Below, piece after piece: positions 38,801 to 42,848 of a DNA stretch of 42,848 nucleotides. The translations under genes were made by a program, and so were the position numbers. Each line of letters opens with the position of its first letter. The first letter of the stretch is position 1. Source of the stretch: Ignavibacteria bacterium GWC2_36_12 (GTDB taxonomy: Bacteria > Bacteroidota > Ignavibacteria > Ignavibacteriales > Ignavibacteriaceae). The notes under the pieces are model-generated. The model did no database searches. It saw only the letters and a list, made by a program, of their open reading frames with translations, and had not been told where the DNA came from. The DNA is taken from the NCBI GenBank assembly GCA_001802795.1, contig MGZZ01000162.1:2822-45669 (forward strand), in the 5' to 3' direction.

Positions 38801-39205
38801 TTCAGAGAAGTTTATTTCAATTATTTCAGGTTCTTCTGCGTCAGGTGGTAGTTCAGTCTTAGCCTTATCAACTTTCTCTCTTACTTTCTGTAATGCATCA
38901 TCGATATTGTAACCGCTTTCAAACTCAACTCTTACTAAAGAATATCCTTCGAAAGAAGAAGATGTAATCTCCTTTACTTCACCTATAGTGTTTAATTCCT
39001 TTTCAAGCTTTTTAGTAACCAGACTTTCAACATCTTCCGGTGATACCCCAAAATAAGGAGTTGATACAATTACAAGTGGGATAGAAATATCGGGAGCAGC
39101 CTCTCTTGGTAAAGAAACGTACGCAGTAATACCAAGGATTGCTATAATTATAATAAGAATAAAAACGCTTGTCTTATTGTCTATAGAAACATCTGTTATT
39201 TTCAT
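35828..39205 (-). CDS. RND-family efflux pump, inner-membrane transporter
   Basis: An AcrB-type proton-driven exporter of 1125 residues. Signatures are LPREAAPDISIPLVIVSTPYFGVSPEDVE at the start of the porter domain, GMLVDNAIVIIENIYKF in TM4 (Asp397), and PVTLTAITTILGLIPL near the end. TM10 reads GVVVNNNIVLIDY, so the lysine found in AcrB is Asn here, as in several other RND clades. Between TM6 and the second porter loop (FFPDAQPPRIFV at about 619) there are three hydrophobic stretches (about 548-568, 571-588, 596-613) where one is expected. The ATG has AAAGGA upstream. The substrate is unknown; the adjacent lipoprotein and TolC genes complete the pump. Confidence 0.93.
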   Translation of the reverse strand: MKITDVSIDNKTSVFILIIIIAILGITAYVSLPREAAPDISIPLVIVSTPYFGVSPEDVESLVTKKLEKELNTIGEVKEITSSSFEGYSLVRVEFESGYNIDDALQKVREKVDKAKTELPPDAEEPEIIEINFSEFPIMTVNVSGPYGLVKLKDIAEDLQDEIEKLDGVLEAKISGGMEREVKVDVDLNKLAHYNVRFDDIINSINDENKTIPGGTIDVNKSSFIVRVPGEFDKPYIIEDIIIKLKEGKPVYVKDVAEVSYGFKEKNSYARINGEEAVSISISKSVGKNIIEIADKVKNILDVKKKELPADLKLYVTADQSKEIKDTVRELENNIFSGLVLVVMVLFFFLGVRNALFVAISIPLSMLISFFVLQALGVTLNFVVLYALILALGMLVDNAIVIIENIYKFLEEGNSLIKAAKLGTAEVAWPVTTSTLTTVAAFFPMLFWPGIVGEFMLYIPLVCIITLSSSLFVALVINPVIASAFMKLEHPDDKPQTMFQKIIHPFNKVTYFFVDVMLPKVLYNYERLLQFALGTHREPGQKINRRNWFGVAAILGFFILIVPALAAIPSGISLIVSLAVGIGIILLFTNNKLKVIWGTFFFLFFITEVYGLFGYGVEFFPDAQPPRIFVTIESPSGTNIEMSNRIAQSIEERLKKYNSSNIKDVLVVVGSSNNPFDAGSSTPNKSTITIQYIDYADREESSHITTDEIRDIVLKTAGAEVTIAKESGGPPVGLPVNIEISGVDYHLLGLLANKIKQEIENIPGIVDLNDDFDAGRPELRVEIDREKAALYGLNTGLIANSVRTAINGAEASKYRVDEEEYDITVRLKKDQRTDINALDNLRIIYNNDKGKTLSVPLISIASVDKSTGPGAIRRKDLKRVITVSANTEEGYNANEVLENVKAELSNFQLPQGYSIEFTGQDEEQEKAAAFLSKAFLIACLLIFLILVIQFNSLSQPLIIISAVIISLVGVFIGLIVFQMPFGIVMTGIGVISLAGVVVNNNIVLIDYTNVLRRRGLSRREAVVAAGLRRFRPVTLTAITTILGLIPLSFGFGFDIYTFSFAEGGESQEFWKSMGIAVIFGLAFATILTLVIVPVIYSTLDDLPAALRQAKEGIVNFVKKRIIRIR

Positions 39206-39217
39206 AATTTATCCTTT

Positions 39218-39236
39218 GGGTATGGGGTATAAGATG
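39218..39236. repeat. Left imperfect inverted repeat flanking the four-helix-bundle gene
   Basis: GGGTATGGGGTATAAGATG. The reverse complement of 39755-39776 reads GGTATAGGGGTATAATGGTATG. The two share GGTAT, GGGGTATAA and a final ATG, with small gaps. The arms bracket the inserted gene and its short leader and trailer. An additional CCTTCATA occurs at 39252-39259 and 39751-39758. Confidence 0.45.
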
Positions 39237-39269
39237 TAAAGATTTAACTATCCTTCATATTCTTAACAA

Positions 39270-39719
39270 TTAAGTTTTCTTTTTTACAAAATTTATATAT
39301 CCATTTAAAATAATCTTTGCTGATTCAATCAATTTTTCACCTTCATTTTTGATCTCGCTATGGATGTAACCAATATCATAACAACTTATAAGATGATCTT
39401 TGAGTTCAAATAATGAACCTCTCGAAATCCTGTAATACTGTATTCCTTCCTGGTAGTGAAATCGTCCGTACCCTTCTGAAATATTTGAGGTGATACTGAT
39501 AGCTGCTTTTCTTATTTGAATATCCAAATTAAACTTTTCTTCTTTTGGTAAGAGGGGTAATATTTTTTGATAAAAAAAAAGTTTAACATCACGACATTTA
39601 ATCCAAGCTTCTAATGAAGTGAAATCTCTATTTCCATTATAAAATTTATATGGTTCATTTACAGTTAAAGCATCATTTTCAGGATTTGAAGAAAGTGATT
39701 CCTTTTTATCATATATCAT
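39270..39719 (-). CDS. Four-helix-bundle protein (23S rRNA intervening-sequence protein family)
   Basis: A 149-residue protein. After a non-conserved 30-residue N-terminus comes the IVP-type four-helix bundle: FTSLEAWIKCRDVKLFFYQK, LPKEEKFNLDIQIRKAAISI, SNISEGYGR, YYRISRGSLFELKDHL, YDIGYIHSEI. The family was first seen encoded in intervening sequences of 23S rRNA genes and is scattered through genomes; its function is not established. It lies between the membrane-fusion and RND genes of an efflux operon, in the same orientation, with 66- and 64-base gaps. A pump role is unlikely and it reads as an insertion. The ATG is at 39717-39719. Confidence 0.88.
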   Translation of the reverse strand: MIYDKKESLSSNPENDALTVNEPYKFYNGNRDFTSLEAWIKCRDVKLFFYQKILPLLPKEEKFNLDIQIRKAAISITSNISEGYGRFHYQEGIQYYRISRGSLFELKDHLISCYDIGYIHSEIKNEGEKLIESAKIILNGYINFVKKKT

Positions 39720-39754
39720 TTTTTATCTCTCAATAAAATTGACCAAAACACCTT

Positions 39755-39776
39755 CATACCATTATACCCCTATACC
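39755..39776. repeat. Right imperfect inverted repeat flanking the four-helix-bundle gene
   Basis: CATACCATTATACCCCTATACC, the partner of 39218-39236 (see that entry). It is followed by a further TTATACC unit at 39778-39783, so the arm is part of a short TATACC-rich tract just before the 3' end of the membrane-fusion gene. Confidence 0.45.
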
Positions 39777-39785
39777 TTATACCTT

Positions 39786-40850
39786 CTATTCCAGTACTTT
39801 CACTTTTTCTCCATCAACAAGATTCTGAAAACCGACGAGAATAAGGTTTTCTCCTTCTTTCAGCCCTTCGGTTACGGCAGCTTTATTTTCATACCTGCTT
39901 TCAATCTTAACTACTCTCATTTTCGCAACTCCATTTTCTTCAACAAATACGATACTGCCAAGATCTGTTTTGCTCACAATATCTTCCGGTATTATGGCAA
40001 TTTTATTAAATCTTTCTTTCTCGATTTTTACAACAGCATTAAGCTCCGGCTTAATTTTCTTGTTTCTGTTATTTATAATCACTTCAACAGGAAACGTCCT
40101 GTTATCAATATTAATTGATGAACCTACATAGGATACTTTTTCATCGAAGGTTTCACCTTCAAGATCATTAAAAATTATTTTGACTCCGTCACCGGGATTA
40201 ACGACGTCTACATAATTTTCCGGCACGCCGGCTTCAACTTTTATTCTGTCAATATTTAATATAGAAATAATCGAAACTCCCGGTGCAGCAAACTCTCCTT
40301 CTTCAATATATTTCATATCAATGATCCCGGGAAAAGGAGCTTTTATAAAAGTCTTATCATACCTGCTTTTAATTAACTCATAATTTGCTTTGGCAGCGTC
40401 TCTCTGATATTTTGCTTCAAGATACTGAAGTTCACTTGTTACTTTTTCACTATAAACTTTTTCCTGTTTCTGAAAATTTACTTCAGCTAATTCATATTGT
40501 GCTTTAGTAGCATCAAGGTTTGCTTTCAAAACATCGTTCTCAATCGTTAATATTACATCCCCCTCTTTTACATACTCACCTTTATCTTTAACAAATTGTT
40601 TTATCCTGCCGCCTTCGTCTGAGGCTACATTAGCTCTTTGATATGCTTTTGCAACACCGATTAAAGTTATATAATTTACAAAAGGTTGAAGCTTTACCTT
40701 TTGAATTTCCACATATACAAACTGACCCGGTTCTTCTTTTTGCTTTTCATTACCACCTGTATCCGAACAGGAATAAAATAGGAAAACAAAAGTTACCAGT
40801 GTAAAAGAGATTACTACTTTATAAAATATATTTTTCATTTTAATTACCAT
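39786..40850 (-). CDS. RND efflux periplasmic adaptor (membrane-fusion lipoprotein)
   Basis: A 354-residue HlyD/AcrA-type adaptor. It has a hydrophobic leader with a lipobox ending FYSC (Cys28). The lipoyl-like half motifs are GRIKQFVKDKGEYVKEGDVIL and TFIKAPFPGIIDMKYIEEGEFAAPG, with the helical hairpin (about 110-165: ATKAQYELAEVNFQKQEKVY) between them. A beta-barrel domain follows, then a membrane-proximal domain ending in GLKEGENLILVGFQNLVDGEKV. It bridges the RND pump and the TolC channel. The AGGTGA ribosome-binding site overlaps the tolC stop codon. A second in-frame ATG four codons later is a possible alternative start. Confidence 0.92.
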   Translation of the reverse strand: MVIKMKNIFYKVVISFTLVTFVFLFYSCSDTGGNEKQKEEPGQFVYVEIQKVKLQPFVNYITLIGVAKAYQRANVASDEGGRIKQFVKDKGEYVKEGDVILTIENDVLKANLDATKAQYELAEVNFQKQEKVYSEKVTSELQYLEAKYQRDAAKANYELIKSRYDKTFIKAPFPGIIDMKYIEEGEFAAPGVSIISILNIDRIKVEAGVPENYVDVVNPGDGVKIIFNDLEGETFDEKVSYVGSSINIDNRTFPVEVIINNRNKKIKPELNAVVKIEKERFNKIAIIPEDIVSKTDLGSIVFVEENGVAKMRVVKIESRYENKAAVTEGLKEGENLILVGFQNLVDGEKVKVLE

Positions 40851-40862
40851 TTAATTTTAAAC

Positions 40863-42206
40863 TCACCTTGTGTTCGATAATTCTATTTCATTAGCTAAAA
40901 GCTGGTCTAACTGGGCATGAAGAATATAATAATCATAAATAGAATTGTAATAATTAACCTTTGCCCTCGTTAGAGAAACCATTGCATCTATTGTTTCTAA
41001 CTGGGTACCTACTCCGCTTGAATACCTCTTCTGCGATATATCATAAGCCAATTCCGCTTCTTCTATAGTTGCTTTATAAGAATCCAATTTCTTTTTTGCT
41101 TCATCAATAGAAAGAAAAACATCTTTTAGATTATTCTTAAGAAGTTTCACTGTTTTATCATATTCTTCTTTTGCTTTGTAAAAATCTACTCTTGCCTGCT
41201 CTACTTTAGATGTTGTCTGGAAACCGTCAAATATTGGAATTTTGAGATTAAGTCCTACGTAAACCGAGTTTTTATAACGCCAGTTATTAAACGATCTCGG
41301 ATCATTTTCCTGAGCCTGTGTTTGCCAGTTTCCGTTAAAATAAAGCTCGGGAAAATGCTTTGTAAACTGGTAAGAAATGGCATCATCCTGCAATTGCATT
41401 TGCAATCTGAGCTGAAGCAACGAATGATTTTTTTTCAACAATATTTGGTCTAATTCTTCCTCGCCGGACAGAGTAATTTCTTTAAGAGAAAGAGAATCGT
41501 TAATTACTAATTCGCTGGATAGATCAAGACCTGTTACAAACTTCAGCAGATTTTTTGCAAGCACCAAAGAGTTCTCGGAATGCTGTAATTCCGGAATTAA
41601 ATTTTTTACCTGAACTTTGGCACGCACATAATCATACTCAGGAGCTATTCCCGCTTTATATAAAGATTCTGTATTTCTAAGATTATCTTCAGCCAGCTTT
41701 AAATTCAATTTTGCAAGTTCCAGGGCTTCATTTGCAAACAGCACAGAATAATATGCCTTCTTAACATTAATAATAACTTCAGAAGTTGTGGCATCTACAA
41801 ATTTTTCCTGTATATCAGCATATGTTTCTGCAATTCTTACTGCAAGAAATACTGCACCAGTAAAAAGCGGCTGCTCAAGAGTAGCACCTACAGTCATAGT
41901 ATTTTCTGTTCCCGAAGGAAATGACCCGCTAAAAAAAGGAGTCTCAATAGATATTTCTCCTCTTTTAATAGCTCTGTTGTAGTTAACGAAACCTGATATC
42001 TTAGGAAAAACTGAAGAACCCCATGCTTCTGTAACCTGCTCATCAGCTTTTAGTTTATCCAGTTTAACAATTTTCAAATCGTGATTGTATTCCAGAGCAA
42101 GTTCAATACTTTTTGTTAGATCTAATTGCAAAGTATCATTTGTTTCTTCCTGAGCAAATAAACTTTGTAAAGAAACCGATAACACAAATAGCAGAATGAA
42201 TTTCAC
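40863..42206 (-). CDS. TolC-family outer-membrane efflux channel
   Basis: A 447-residue outer-membrane factor with a signal peptide (cleavage at LFA-Q, about residue 18). It has two OEP repeats, each of a strand pair and long helices: LTKSIELALEYNHDLKIVKLD with ISGFVNYNRAIKRG, and LKKNHSLLQLRLQMQLQDDAI with LYFNGNWQTQ. The IPIFDGFQTTSKVEQARVDF and SYKATIEEAELAYDISQKRYSSGVGTQLETIDA segments are typical. The start is GTG at 42204-42206, with AGGAAGG about ten bases upstream. It is the first structural gene after the regulator. Confidence 0.92.
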   Translation of the reverse strand: MKFILLFVLSVSLQSLFAQEETNDTLQLDLTKSIELALEYNHDLKIVKLDKLKADEQVTEAWGSSVFPKISGFVNYNRAIKRGEISIETPFFSGSFPSGTENTMTVGATLEQPLFTGAVFLAVRIAETYADIQEKFVDATTSEVIINVKKAYYSVLFANEALELAKLNLKLAEDNLRNTESLYKAGIAPEYDYVRAKVQVKNLIPELQHSENSLVLAKNLLKFVTGLDLSSELVINDSLSLKEITLSGEEELDQILLKKNHSLLQLRLQMQLQDDAISYQFTKHFPELYFNGNWQTQAQENDPRSFNNWRYKNSVYVGLNLKIPIFDGFQTTSKVEQARVDFYKAKEEYDKTVKLLKNNLKDVFLSIDEAKKKLDSYKATIEEAELAYDISQKRYSSGVGTQLETIDAMVSLTRAKVNYYNSIYDYYILHAQLDQLLANEIELSNTR

Positions 42207-42283
42207 TGAATTTATACCTTCCTAATGTTATTTTATTAGCTGTTCTATTTTTTTATCATTTCAGAGTATCCGAAAATTTCAGC

Positions 42284-42295
42284 AGTAAACTTACT
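42284..42295. promoter_or_regulatory. Candidate TetR operator 1
   Basis: AGTAA-AC-TTACT, an inverted repeat in the 182-base gap between the regulator and tolC. It resembles the second site at 42347-42360 in sequence and symmetry. Assignment to the TetR protein is inference from position and palindromic form. Confidence 0.35.
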
Positions 42296-42346
42296 TAAAT
42301 CTTAAATAGTGAAGAAAAAATATTCGGTGAAATAAGGTTATTAATA

Positions 42347-42360
42347 GGTAAACACTTACT
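42347..42360. promoter_or_regulatory. Candidate TetR operator 2
   Basis: GTAA-ACAC-TTAC with G before and T after, 51 bases from operator 1. The reverse strand reads AGTAAGTGTTTACC, a pattern of the kind often seen upstream of TetR-controlled efflux genes. Confidence 0.35.
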
Positions 42361-42388
42361 TTCTTCCTGCATTAATATTTTTTATCAT

Positions 42389-42848
42389 CTATTTAGATTT
42401 AATTCCATCGAATAATACACTAAGAATAAAATTGATTTCATCCTCAACATTAATTTCTGCCGGAGAGCAGAATAGAATATGATGCAGGTGCGGAAACACC
42501 AGGTGCTTATATAAAAGCATTACTTTTTCAGGATTAAAATTCCTTATTTCCTTTGCCTTTATTCCGGCTTCAACTCTTTTAACAAAAATTTTTCTGATTA
42601 CTGAAAGTGATTGAAACAATTCTTCATAATTAACATTCCTATAATCCCTGTCTAAACGAGCCACCTCCCTGGCAAAAATCAAAAAGGCATTTTTATTTTT
42701 AACACAATAATTGAATAACTCACTTGTACATAACTCAACGAATTCAATAAATGTTTTTGAACTATTATCTGCTTCTTTAATAATTTTTTCCTGGTTTACA
42801 ATTACATCATTGATTATCGCTCTATAAATTTCTTCCTTACCCTGGAAA
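42389..42848 (-). CDS. TetR/AcrR-family regulator, C-terminal part (cut by window edge)
   Basis: The open frame continues to the right edge of the window. From 42847 it reads FQGKEEIYRAIINDVIVNQE, which is the end of the TetR DNA-binding domain (the YHYF-x-xKEEIY region) entering helix 4. It then runs through a helical ligand-binding domain (FIEFVELCTSELFNYCVK, ...FAREVARLDRDYRNVN) to the stop at 42389. About 152 residues are visible; the first ~45, with the helix-turn-helix, lie outside. It is oriented as the first gene of the efflux operon and is presumably an autorepressor of it. Confidence 0.85.
   Translation of the reverse strand, partial: FQGKEEIYRAIINDVIVNQEKIIKEADNSSKTFIEFVELCTSELFNYCVKNKNAFLIFAREVARLDRDYRNVNYEELFQSLSVIRKIFVKRVEAGIKAKEIRNFNPEKVMLLYKHLVFPHLHHILFCSPAEINVEDEINFILSVLFDGIKSK

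Overview
The window is AT-rich and gene-dense. It looks like a chromosomal piece of a Gram-negative bacterium from the Bacteroidota/Chlorobiota side of the tree, most likely a member of Ignavibacteria. The clues are DUF2851, a bifunctional-nuclease protein with a UVR tail, a mitochondrial-type citrate synthase, a four-helix-bundle (23S rRNA IVP-type) gene inside an operon, many secreted proteins with FAQ-type signal cleavage sites, and low G+C. This placement is inference, because there is no rRNA here. No transposase, phage gene or CRISPR array was seen. Start codons are mixed: GTG or TTG is used by typA, clpS, purH, purN, mreD, mrdA, tolC, the nuclease gene and the D15-like gene.

Layout. 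1-231: 5' part of an egtB-like gene on the minus strand. 232-1070: non-coding, with a CAU-anticodon tRNA, a broken tRNA 5' half interrupted by a small palindrome, and a 17-bp perfect inverted repeat. 1071-4860 (minus): pepD, typA and clpS. 4999-7328 (plus): etfB, etfA and the nuclease-family protein, meeting a DUF2851 gene tail to tail. 8980-17397 (minus): purN, purH, mreB, mreC, mreD, mrdA, rodA and pyrF. The stretch from mreB to rodA overlaps at every junction, so cell-shape and peptidoglycan elongation genes appear cotranscribed with purine genes. 17482-20661 (minus): a secreted TPR protein and pyrG.

20858-26598 (plus) is the accessory part. It holds a large orphan lipoprotein, a decayed internally deleted copy of it, a possible 49-residue cysteine-containing small protein, a beta-propeller lipoprotein and a small outer-membrane-barrel protein. 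A terminator closes this stretch. It is the least explained part of the window. 26694-27971 (minus): citrate synthase. 28273-32687 (plus): a D15/BamA-like outer-membrane protein, a Sel1-repeat secreted protein and a membrane-anchored SpoIIE-type phosphatase, probably one unit. 32688-32909 carries three related palindromes.

32910-35678 (minus): a YdcF-like membrane protein, nusB and a UMF1/Atg22-type MFS transporter. 35828-42848 (minus): a tripartite efflux operon in the order tetR, tolC, membrane-fusion lipoprotein, RND pump. A four-helix-bundle gene bracketed by imperfect inverted repeats sits between the last two. The RND pump has about two more membrane segments than the classical fold.

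The core genes are ordinary housekeeping. The items most worth following are the inserted four-helix-bundle gene, the lipoprotein with its decayed copy, the interrupted tRNA fragment and the palindromic repeats.
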